DNA of 64,000 nt from Curvibacter lanceolatus ATCC 14669 (GTDB lineage Bacteria; Pseudomonadota; Gammaproteobacteria; Burkholderiales; Burkholderiaceae_C): NCBI RefSeq assembly GCF_000381265.1, contig NZ_KB906270.1, positions 53,862 to 117,861 on the forward strand. Reading direction: 5' to 3'. The notes under the pieces are model-generated. The model saw only the letters and a program-made list of their open reading frames with translations, searched no databases and was not told the DNA's origin. Below are positions 56,630 to 64,000 of the stretch, in pieces. How positions within the stretch are numbered: the first letter of the stretch is position 1; each line of letters opens with the position of its first letter. The translations under genes and the position numbers were made by a program.

Positions 56630-57679
56630 ATGCAACTGGCTTTCGCGCAACTGCAGAACCATCTGGCCAAAGGCCTGCGCTCGCTCTACACCTTGCACGG
56701 TGATGAGCCACTGCAGCAGCAGGAGGCGGCCGATGCGATCCGGGCGGCAGCGCGTGTGCAGGGCTATACCGAGCGCAGCAGCTACACGGTGGCGGGTGCC
56801 CACTTCGACTGGAGTGAGGTGCTGGCGGCAGGGGGCTCGCTGAGCCTGTTTGCCGAACGCCAGATCGTGGAGGTGCGCATCCCCTCCGGCAAGCCCGGCA
56901 AAGAGGGCAGCCCGGCGATCCAGCAACTGGCGCAGGCGGCTGTCGGCAACGACAGCACGCTCACCATTTTCGTCCTGCCGCGTCTGGACAAAGCCACCCG
57001 GACGGGCGCCTGGTTCACCGCGCTGGAGCAGCAGGGCGTCACCATTGCGCTGGAACCCATCGAGCGCCAGGCCTTGCCGGCCTGGATTGCCCAGCGCCTG
57101 CAACAGCAGGGACAGCGGGTGGCGGCGGGTGAAGAGGGGCAGCGAACCTTGCAGTTCTTTGCCGACCGGGTGGAAGGCAATCTGCTGGCGGCCCACCAGG
57201 AGATCCAGAAGCTGGCCTTGCTGTATCCCGCTGGCGAATTGACGGCGGCTCAGGTGGAAGGCGCCGTGCTGAACGTGGCGCGCTATGACGTGTTCAAGTT
57301 GTCCGAGTCGGTGTTGTCGGGCCGTGCCGGCCGGGTGCAGCGCATGCTGGATGGTTTGCGTGCCGAAGGCGAGGCTGAGGTGCTGGTGCACTACACGCTG
57401 GCCGAGGACATCCGGGCCCTCAAACGTGTCAAGGACGCCGTGGTGGCCGGGCGACCCTTGCCCATGGCCCTGCGTGAGCAGCGGGTGTGGGGCCCGCGCG
57501 AACGCCTGTTTGAGCGCGTGATTCCACGCTTGGCCTCGCATGAACTGGCTGAGTTGTTGCGGGCGGCGCACCTGGTGGATGGCATTGTCAAAGGCTTGAA
57601 ACGCCCGGATTGGCCGACCGACAACTGGCAGGCTTTGCAGCGCCTGGCCATGATGGTCTGTTCGCTCTGCCGTCCCTGA
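56630..57679 (+). CDS. holA: DNA polymerase III delta subunit
   Basis: 349-residue clamp-loader wrench subunit. The N-terminal half has [20 protein letters not shown] and the C-terminal half [21 protein letters not shown] and [14 protein letters not shown] 56630 is 12 bp after lptE. Confidence 0.94.
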   Translation: MQLAFAQLQNHLAKGLRSLYTLHGDEPLQQQEAADAIRAAARVQGYTERSSYTVAGAHFDWSEVLAAGGSLSLFAERQIVEVRIPSGKPGKEGSPAIQQLAQAAVGNDSTLTIFVLPRLDKATRTGAWFTALEQQGVTIALEPIERQALPAWIAQRLQQQGQRVAAGEEGQRTLQFFADRVEGNLLAAHQEIQKLALLYPAGELTAAQVEGAVLNVARYDVFKLSESVLSGRAGRVQRMLDGLRAEGEAEVLVHYTLAEDIRALKRVKDAVVAGRPLPMALREQRVWGPRERLFERVIPRLASHELAELLRAAHLVDGIVKGLKRPDWPTDNWQALQRLAMMVCSLCRP

Positions 57680-57731
57680 CCCCGCTCCTGACGGGGCGGC
57701 CTGCTGCGGTGCTTTGCGGCAAAATGGGGCT

Positions 57732-59012
57732 ATGAATGCCCTGAACGTTGCCGAATACACCCAGACCCTCGGTTTGCAGGCCAAGGTGGCCTCTGCCAGC
57801 ATGGCGCGCGCCACGCCTGCCATCAAGAACAAGGCCTTGAAGGCCCTGGCCCGCCTGCTGCGCGAAAACACCGCCGCCTTGGCGCTCGACAATGCGCGCG
57901 ACCTGGAGCGTGCCACAGCCGCTGGCCTGTCGGCCCCGATGGTGGACCGCCTGAAATTGACCCCCAAGGTGCTCGAGACCTGTGCCGAAGGCTGCGAGCA
58001 ATTGGCTGCGATGCCCGACATCATGGGCGAAGTGCTTGGCATGAAGCAGCAGCCCAGCGGCATCCGTGTGGGGCAGATGCGCGTGCCGATCGGCGTCTTC
58101 GGCATGATCTTCGAAAGCCGCCCCAACGTGACCATCGAGGCAGCCAGCCTGTCGATCAAGAGCGGCAATGCCTGCATCTTGCGCGGTGGCTCTGAGGCCA
58201 TCGAGTCCAACAAGGCGCTGGCGCGTCTGGTGGAGCAGGCCCTGACGGAAGCCGGCTTGCCCCCCCATGCCGTGCAACTGGTGCAGACCACGGACCGCGA
58301 GGCGGTTGGCCATTTGATCGCCATGCCCGAGTACGTGGACGTGATCATTCCACGCGGCGGCAAGGGCTTGATCGAGCGCATCAGCCGCGAGGCCAAGGTG
58401 CCGGTGATCAAGCACCTGGACGGCAATTGCCACACTTATGTGGACGACCCCTGCGATCTGGACCTGGCCATCAAGGTGACCGACAACGCCAAGACCCAGA
58501 AGTACAGCCCCTGCAATGCCAGCGAAAGCCTGCTGGTGGCCCGCGGTGTGGCCCAGGCTTTTCTGCCGCGCATCGGGGCCGTGTTTGCCCAGAAGGGGGT
58601 TGAGATGCGCTGCGATGCCGAAGCGCTGGCGATTCTGGCCGCCGTGCCGGGGGCGAACCTGGTCGAGGCCACCGAACAGGATTGGTCGGAGGAATACCTG
58701 GCGCCCATCATCAGCGTGAAGGTGGTGGCCGGGGTGGATGAGGCCATTGCCCACATCAACCGCTACTCCTCGCACCACACCGAGGCCATCCTGACGCGTG
58801 ACCATGTGCATGCCCAGCAGTTTTTGCGTGAGGTGGACTCGGCCAGTGTGATGGTCAACACCAGCACCCGCTTTGCCGATGGCTTTGAGTATGGTCTGGG
58901 CGCCGAAATCGGCATCAGCACAGACAAGTTCCATGCCCGTGGCCCTGTGGGCATCGAGGGCCTGACCTCTCTGAAATGGATTGTGTTGGGGGAAGGCGAG
59001 ATCCGGACTTGA
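57732..59012 (+). CDS. proA: Gamma-glutamyl phosphate reductase
   Basis: Second enzyme of proline synthesis. 426 residues, aldehyde dehydrogenase fold: [20 protein letters not shown] (about 125), [17 protein letters not shown] block (about 230) and catalytic Cys in [13 protein letters not shown] (about 262). ATG 57732. Confidence 0.97.
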   Translation: MNALNVAEYTQTLGLQAKVASASMARATPAIKNKALKALARLLRENTAALALDNARDLERATAAGLSAPMVDRLKLTPKVLETCAEGCEQLAAMPDIMGEVLGMKQQPSGIRVGQMRVPIGVFGMIFESRPNVTIEAASLSIKSGNACILRGGSEAIESNKALARLVEQALTEAGLPPHAVQLVQTTDREAVGHLIAMPEYVDVIIPRGGKGLIERISREAKVPVIKHLDGNCHTYVDDPCDLDLAIKVTDNAKTQKYSPCNASESLLVARGVAQAFLPRIGAVFAQKGVEMRCDAEALAILAAVPGANLVEATEQDWSEEYLAPIISVKVVAGVDEAIAHINRYSSHHTEAILTRDHVHAQQFLREVDSASVMVNTSTRFADGFEYGLGAEIGISTDKFHARGPVGIEGLTSLKWIVLGEGEIRT

Positions 59013-59126
59013 TTCGCTTGTTCGGGTGTTGTTTGGCTGGATGGGGGCTTGCAAAGCCCTGACCCAGCCCCATATCGTTCCAGTTCTGCCTTTCTTCAGT
59101 TTCTACACCTTCGCACAAGGGCCCGC

Positions 59127-60422
59127 ATGGTTCCGCATCTCATCACGGCGCTGACAGGCCCGATCAACGAACTCGAGCAGCGCATCCTCGACTCCACGCC
59201 GGCCATCGAGCGCTGGTTCCGTCTGGAGTGGATGGAGCACACGCCTCCGTTCTACACCTCGGTGGACATCCGCAACGCAGGTTTCAAGCTGGCACCGGTG
59301 GACACCAATCTGTACCCCGGCGGCTGGAACAACCTGACCCCCGAGATGCTGCCGCTGGCCGTGCAGGCCGCCATGGCGGCGATCGAGAAGATCTGCCCCG
59401 AGGCCAAGAACCTGCTGGTGATTCCGGAGAACTACACTCGCAATACGTTCTACCTGAGCAATGTGGTGCAGCTTCAGCGCATCTTCCACATGGCCGGGCT
59501 GAATGTGCGCGTGGGCTCGATCAGCCCAGAGATCAAGGAAACCACGGTGATCGACCTGCCCGGTGGGGAGCAGGTCACCCTGGAGCCGGTGATCCGCAGT
59601 CAGCACCGCCTGGGGCTTAAGGACTTTGACCCGTGCACCATTTTGCTGAACAACGACTTGTCAGCCGGGGCCCCGGGGATTCTGGAAGACCTCCATGAGC
59701 AGTATCTGTTGCCGCCCCTGCATGCGGGGTGGTCGGTGCGACGCAAGAGCAATCATTTCCAGAGTTACGAAGACATCAGCAAGCGTTTCGGAAAGATGCT
59801 GGGCATCGACCCCTGGTTGATCAATCCGATGTTCGCCAAGTGTGGTGATGTCGATTTCTCGGCCGATCAAGGCATCGAATGCCTGCGCAGCAACGTGGAT
59901 GCCTTGCTGTCCAAGGTCAAGCGCAAGTACAAGGAATACGGCATCAACGAAAAGCCCTTTGTGGTGGTCAAGGCCGACAACGGCACCCACGGCATGGGCA
60001 TCATGACCGTGCGTGACGTCAAAGACCTGGATGTGCTTAACCGCAAGACCAAGAACAAGATGAACATGATCAAAGACGGCCAGACCGTCAATGAAGTGAT
60101 CATCCAAGAGGGCGTGTTGACCAACGAGCGCGTGAACGACAGCGTGGCCGAACCCGTGGTCTACATGATGGACCGCTATGTGGTGGGTGGTTTTTACCGC
60201 ATCCATGCCGACCGCGGAGTGGACGAGAACCTCAATGCCCCAGGTGCGAGCTTTGTGCCTTTGGCCTTCGAGCACAGCACCCATCTGCCGCAACCGGGGA
60301 TGAAACCGGGGGCCAGTGCGCCGAATCGTTTCTACATGTACGGTGTGGTGGCCCGCTTGGCGATGCTGGCCAGCAGCTATGAGATGGAGGCCACCGATCC
60401 GAATGCCGAGGTCTATGCCTGA
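59127..60422 (+). CDS. gshA: Glutamate-cysteine ligase, T. ferrooxidans-type
   Basis: First step of glutathione synthesis. 431 residues from ATG 59127 (MVPHLITALTGPINELEQRI). It resembles the GshA class described in Acidithiobacillus and many betaproteobacteria, unrelated to E. coli GshA. ATP-grasp-like stretch FVVVKADNGTHGMGIMTVRD (about 290). gshB is 2.2 kb downstream, with kup between. Confidence 0.92.
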   Translation: MVPHLITALTGPINELEQRILDSTPAIERWFRLEWMEHTPPFYTSVDIRNAGFKLAPVDTNLYPGGWNNLTPEMLPLAVQAAMAAIEKICPEAKNLLVIPENYTRNTFYLSNVVQLQRIFHMAGLNVRVGSISPEIKETTVIDLPGGEQVTLEPVIRSQHRLGLKDFDPCTILLNNDLSAGAPGILEDLHEQYLLPPLHAGWSVRRKSNHFQSYEDISKRFGKMLGIDPWLINPMFAKCGDVDFSADQGIECLRSNVDALLSKVKRKYKEYGINEKPFVVVKADNGTHGMGIMTVRDVKDLDVLNRKTKNKMNMIKDGQTVNEVIIQEGVLTNERVNDSVAEPVVYMMDRYVVGGFYRIHADRGVDENLNAPGASFVPLAFEHSTHLPQPGMKPGASAPNRFYMYGVVARLAMLASSYEMEATDPNAEVYA

Positions 60423-60564
60423 TTTTTTGTGACGCCGCAACCGATGCGGCCTTGAAGTTGCTGCGCTGCAACAGAGCCAGTCCTTCCCGCTGGATTAGGG
60501 GGGATTGACTGCTTGCGCGATCTGGCCTGCAGAGCACAATAGCGATCCCTCAGGCAACCGGCCT

Positions 60565-60590
60565 CGCCCTTTGCGGGCAGGGCGTTTTTT
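60565..60590 (+). terminator. Terminator-shaped hairpin directly before the kup start
   Basis: CGCCCT, 8-nt loop, AGGGCG, then six T ending at the base before the GTG of kup. It may terminate gshA transcripts or control kup. A weak promoter (TTGCGC 60513, 16 bp, CACAAT 60535) lies upstream, so kup mRNA would carry it. Confidence 0.65.
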
Positions 60591-62459
60591 GTGTCAGCTT
60601 CTAAATCCTCTCTCGCGGCGCTCACGCTCGGCGCCATTGGTGTCGTCTATGGCGACATCGGAACCAGCTGTCTTTACGCGTTCAAGGAAGTCTTTATCAG
60701 CGGGCATGTGCCCATCACTCCAGACAATGTGTTGGGTGTGTTGTCCTTGTTTTTCTGGACCCTGACGGTGGTGGTGTCCGTCAAGTACGTGGCGCTGATC
60801 ATGCGGGCGGACAACCACGGCGAAGGTGGTTTGATGGCCTTGCTGGCCCTGGCCTCCCTGTCTGTGAAGGATCGTCCGAAAGCCAGGGGTCTTCTGGTGG
60901 CGGCGGGTGTTTTTGGCGTGGCCTTGTTCTTTGGTGACGGGATCATCACGCCGGCCGTCTCGGTCCTCTCCGCAGTCGAGGGCTTGGAGATTCTGACTCC
61001 ATCGGCCAAGCCTTATGTGGTCCCCATCTCACTGGCCGTGTTGGTTTTGCTGTTTCTGGTTCAGCGGCGTGGCACAGGCGATATCGGCAAGTTCTTCGGG
61101 CCGATCACTGTGGTCTGGTTCATCTCGATCGCTGCCATGGGTGTGCCGCCCATTGTCGAGAACCCCTCTGTGCTCAAGGCCGTCTGGCCTGGTTATGCGA
61201 TCCACTTCGCGATCGAGCATTACGGCTTGGCGTTCATCACCCTGGGCGCCGTGTTCCTTTGCACGACAGGGGCCGAGGCGCTGTATGCCGACATGGGCCA
61301 CTTCGGCAAGAAGCCGATTCAGATCGCATGGTTCGGTTTGGTGATGCCGGCCTTGATGCTCAACTACTTCGGCCAAGGCGCCCTGGTGTTGCGTGATCCC
61401 TCGGCTGCGGAAAACCCGTTCTTCCTGCTGGCGCCTGAGTGGGCCTTGCTGCCCATCGTCGCGCTGGCCACGATGGCCACTGTGATTGCCTCCCAGGCCC
61501 TGATTTCGGGTGCGTTTTCTGCCACCAAGCAGACGATTCAACTGGGCTTTCTGCCGCGCCTCACCGTGCTGCACACTTCCATCAAGGACACTGGGCAGAT
61601 CTATATTCCGGCTATCAACTGGATGCTCCTGGCCGGGGTGATTCTGGCCGTGACGCTTTTTGGTTCGTCCTCCGCCCTGGCGGCGGCCTATGGCATTTCA
61701 GTCAGCTTGGTCATGTGCATCACGACCATCCTGACCTTTTATGTGATCCGTTATGGCTGGGGTTACCCGCTGCCGCTTTGCATCGCGTCCACGGGATTCT
61801 TCTTCACGGTCGACATCGGCTTTGTGGCCTCGAACTCTCTCAAGATCTTGCAGGGGGGCTGGTTCCCCTTGGCATTTGCGTTTGTCCTGTATCTGGTGAT
61901 GACCACCTGGAAGGAAGGTCGCCGTTTGATGAGTGCCGCATTGCGGGCGGACTCGTTGGATCTGCGGTCCTTTCTTGAGTCTGTATTTGTCAGCCCGCCC
62001 GTGCGGGTTGAGGGCACGGCCGTGTTTTTGACGTCGGATGTAGGGACAGTGCCGAATGCCCTGCTGCACAACCTGAAGCACAACAAGGTTCTGCACCAGC
62101 ACAACCTCTTTGTCACTGTGCGCAACCATGAGGTGCCTTGGATCGGGTTGGACAAGCGCGTCGAGATCGAGCCCCTGGGGCACGATTGCTGGCAGGTCGT
62201 GATCAACTACGGGTTCAAGAACGACCCTGACGTGCCCAAGGCGCTGGCGCAGATTCGGTCCAGGGGTTGCGTCTTTGAAGCGATGGCGACCAGCTATTTC
62301 CTGTCGCGTGATACGGTCATTCCAACCATTGGCAGTGGCATGTCGGCATGGCGCGAAAAGCTGTTTGCCCAAATGCACCGCAACGCCAGCGCAGCGGCCG
62401 ACTTCCTCAACTTGCCTAACAACTCGGTGGTTGAGCTGGGTAGCAAGATCGAAATTTAA
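60591..62459 (+). CDS. kup: Low-affinity potassium transporter Kup
   Basis: 622-residue K+/H+ symporter with about 12 helices (residues 5-430) and a cytoplasmic C-terminal domain. It starts at GTG 60591 with [24 protein letters not shown], the family N-terminus, which fixes the start despite a poor ribosome-binding site. Other blocks: [18 protein letters not shown] (about 120) and [14 protein letters not shown] (about 225). Confidence 0.96.
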   Translation: MSASKSSLAALTLGAIGVVYGDIGTSCLYAFKEVFISGHVPITPDNVLGVLSLFFWTLTVVVSVKYVALIMRADNHGEGGLMALLALASLSVKDRPKARGLLVAAGVFGVALFFGDGIITPAVSVLSAVEGLEILTPSAKPYVVPISLAVLVLLFLVQRRGTGDIGKFFGPITVVWFISIAAMGVPPIVENPSVLKAVWPGYAIHFAIEHYGLAFITLGAVFLCTTGAEALYADMGHFGKKPIQIAWFGLVMPALMLNYFGQGALVLRDPSAAENPFFLLAPEWALLPIVALATMATVIASQALISGAFSATKQTIQLGFLPRLTVLHTSIKDTGQIYIPAINWMLLAGVILAVTLFGSSSALAAAYGISVSLVMCITTILTFYVIRYGWGYPLPLCIASTGFFFTVDIGFVASNSLKILQGGWFPLAFAFVLYLVMTTWKEGRRLMSAALRADSLDLRSFLESVFVSPPVRVEGTAVFLTSDVGTVPNALLHNLKHNKVLHQHNLFVTVRNHEVPWIGLDKRVEIEPLGHDCWQVVINYGFKNDPDVPKALAQIRSRGCVFEAMATSYFLSRDTVIPTIGSGMSAWREKLFAQMHRNASAAADFLNLPNNSVVELGSKIEI

Positions 62460-62468
62460 GGCTCACGC

Positions 62469-62489
62469 CTGCATCCGTGCAGACTTTTT
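62469..62489 (+). terminator. Probable terminator after kup
   Basis: CTGCA, loop TCCG, TGCAG, then AC and five T. The stem is short. Confidence 0.55.
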
Positions 62490-62647
62490 GTGGCACTGCC
62501 ACAATCTGAGACCGGGTTGGCATGCCGAGCAGCTCAGGTTTTTGTCGGTCTGACGAAATGGCCTGCTCGCAAATTGCGCTCTGCACGATGCCAGGGACGT
62601 TGCCGTGAGCCGCGTCCCTTGTGTGCTCGGCATTTCAGGAATCCAAA

Positions 62648-63613
62648 GTGAACATTCTTTTTGTTGCAGACCCCTTGGAGAGCTTCAAGATCTACAAGGA
62701 CACGACTTTCGTGATGATGCGGGAGTTGCAGCGTCGCGGTCACGTGATTTCGTCGTGTGAGCCGCGCGATATCAGCTGGCGCAGTGGCGGATTGGTCACG
62801 GCCAACGTTCGGCAGATTGTGCTGACGGGGCAGGCTGATGCCTGGTTCAGTGCCCAGCCATCGGCAAATCATGCGCTACGCGACTTTGATGCCGTGCTCA
62901 TGCGCAAGGATCCGCCCTTTGACTCCGAGTATTTCTATGCAACCCACCTGTTGGAGCAGTCGGAGCGCGACGGGGCATGTGTTCTCAACAAGCCGGCTGC
63001 TTTGAGGGATCATCCCGAGAAGTTGGCCATCATGGAGTTCCCGCAGTTGATCGGTCCAACTTTGGTCACCCGCGATGCCGCTGAGATTCGGCGCTTTCAT
63101 GCCGAGCATGGTGACGTGATCCTCAAACCCCTCGATGGCATGGGGGGCATGGGGATCTTTCGAGTTGGGCGCGATGGGCTGAACCTTGGCAGCATCATTG
63201 AGACCTTGAATCGTGACGGCGCTGTCTCCGTGATGGTTCAGCGTTATCTGCCCGAGATCGCAGATGGTGACAAGCGCGTTCTCATCATTGGTGGCAAGCC
63301 CGTACCCTATTGCCTGGCTCGCATCCCTCAAGGTGGGGAGGTGCGTGGAAATTTGGCTGCAGGTGGTAAGGGCGTTGCCCGGCCGCTGTCGGCGCGTGAC
63401 CTGGAAATTGCGGAATACCTTGGGCCCATTCTCTTGGCTCGCGGCCTGCTGTTGGTCGGTGTGGATGTGATTGGTTCCTGCGTCACGGAAATCAATGTGA
63501 CCAGTCCAACCTGCTTCCAGGAGATCGCAGATCAGACCGGATGCGACGTGGCATCGCTCTATGCGGATGCTGTCTTGCAATGGATTGAAAGCAACCCTAA
63601 GAAGTCGCGCTGA
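62648..63613 (+). CDS. gshB: Glutathione synthetase
   Basis: Adds glycine to gamma-glutamylcysteine. 321 residues, prokaryotic ATP-grasp type: ILFVADPLESFKIYKDTTF, MRKDPPFDSEY (about 88), ILKPLDGMGGMGIFRV (about 160), CLARIPQGGEVRGNLAAGG (about 220) and EINVTSPTCFQEI (about 285). I chose GTG 62648, with AGGA upstream, from the conserved N-terminus. Confidence 0.96.
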   Translation: MNILFVADPLESFKIYKDTTFVMMRELQRRGHVISSCEPRDISWRSGGLVTANVRQIVLTGQADAWFSAQPSANHALRDFDAVLMRKDPPFDSEYFYATHLLEQSERDGACVLNKPAALRDHPEKLAIMEFPQLIGPTLVTRDAAEIRRFHAEHGDVILKPLDGMGGMGIFRVGRDGLNLGSIIETLNRDGAVSVMVQRYLPEIADGDKRVLIIGGKPVPYCLARIPQGGEVRGNLAAGGKGVARPLSARDLEIAEYLGPILLARGLLLVGVDVIGSCVTEINVTSPTCFQEIADQTGCDVASLYADAVLQWIESNPKKSR

Positions 63614-63632
63614 CGAGTCAGGGAAGCTTCTC

Positions 63633-63662
63633 TTGTTTGCGGTCTGAATTTCTGTGTATACT
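63633..63662 (+). promoter_or_regulatory. Candidate rRNA promoter 1
   Basis: TTGTTT (63633-63638), 18-bp spacer, TATACT (63657-63662). Confidence 0.5.
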
Positions 63663-63774
63663 AGCGGGCTCGACTGCACAGAACGGTGCTCTACGAGTGG
63701 CAGGGGTGAGAAGCCTCTGGTGCTTGGTTGGGTTGGTTGTTGTGAGTGGTTTGAGAAGTTTTCTGGTTTTGAGT

Positions 63775-63801
63775 TTGCTGCTGTAAAAAGCGATGTATAA
63801 T
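63775..63801 (+). promoter_or_regulatory. Candidate rRNA promoter 2
   Basis: Perfect -10 TATAAT (63796-63801). The best -35 is TTGCTG (63775-63780) with a short 15-bp spacer. Confidence 0.5.
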
Positions 63802-63868
63802 TCGAGGCTCTGCAGAAAGCGGTGCTGCCAAGTTGGTAGTGCTGCTGAGGTGGAAAAGAAAAAAAGTT

Positions 63869-63898
63869 TTGCCAGTTACTTAAAAACTGTGCTAAGAT
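63869..63898 (+). promoter_or_regulatory. Candidate rRNA promoter 3 with A-rich upstream element
   Basis: TTGCCA (63869-63874), 18-bp spacer, TAAGAT (63893-63898). An A-rich tract (63853-63866) just upstream could act as an UP element. Confidence 0.6.
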
Positions 63899-64000
63899 AG
63901 AGGGCTTCGCTGATCGCAGCGAGCTGAGGCGAAAAGAAGAGATTCTGAGTAGTTTGATCCTTAAAAATATACAGCCGATAAGCGTGGGTGTTTGAAGGCG

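Larger units (their letters stand above)
63614..64000 (+). promoter_or_regulatory. Upstream and leader region of an rRNA operon
   Basis: The end of the window (about 63940-64000) contains TTAAAAATATACAGCCGATA and AGCGTGGGTGTTTGA. This matches my memory of the conserved leader just upstream of 16S rRNA in Comamonadaceae (boxA-like region). No protein gene is present. A hairpin TCGCTG-ATCG-CAGCGA lies at 63907-63922. The 16S gene should start shortly after 64000. Confidence 0.75.

Overview
The window is GC-rich chromosomal DNA of a betaproteobacterium, most likely a member of the Comamonadaceae (Burkholderiales). I infer this from gene content and order (uvrA / MFS / ssb; fur / bamE-dapB-exbBD-leuS-lptE-holA-proA; gshA-kup-gshB), the hprK/ptsN pair, the T. 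ferrooxidans-type GshA, and a ribosomal RNA operon leader at the right edge. I see no tRNA gene, insertion sequence, phage gene or CRISPR array.

Layout. 1-4.2 kb: uvrA (3' end outside the window), an MFS transporter and ssb. 4.2-9 kb: an AT-richer, gene-poor accessory stretch. It holds a segment resembling the 5' domain of tmRNA, a candidate 61-residue cysteine-rich protein, a MarR-like winged-helix protein, a convergent overlapping membrane protein and a PAS-domain protein. 9-10.6 kb: a large secreted lipoprotein of unknown family. 10.8-23.5 kb: a complete minus-strand cellulose operon, bcsD-bcsP-bcsQ-bcsA-bcsB-bcsZ-bcsC, with 4-base gene overlaps from P through Z. bcsP appears frameshifted at a run of seven C (minus strand).

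23.9-35.9 kb: a pyrimidine-catabolism locus. A plus-strand ABC importer (ATPase, two permeases, NMT1/THI5-like binding protein) ends with a RutR-type TetR regulator. A convergent minus-strand operon encodes dihydropyrimidine dehydrogenase (preT-preA), an NCS1 nucleobase symporter, dihydropyrimidinase and a carbamoyl-amino-acid amidohydrolase. A RutR-like palindrome lies upstream of the first gene of each operon, so the whole locus reads as one regulon for reductive uracil/thymine breakdown.

36-45 kb: mnmA and a Nudix hydrolase; the proton-translocating transhydrogenase (pntAA, pntAB, pntB) with an extra lipoprotein gene inserted between its alpha-subunit genes; fadD; MTA/SAH nucleosidase; corA. 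45.7-48 kb: a GAF-PAS-PAS-PAS-GGDEF diguanylate cyclase, a possible source of the c-di-GMP that BcsA would need. 48-60 kb: housekeeping genes hpf, ptsN, hprK, fur, bamE, dapB, exbB, exbD, leuS, lptE, holA, proA. 59-64 kb: gshA, kup and gshB, then tandem promoters and the leader of an rRNA operon whose 16S gene lies just beyond the window.
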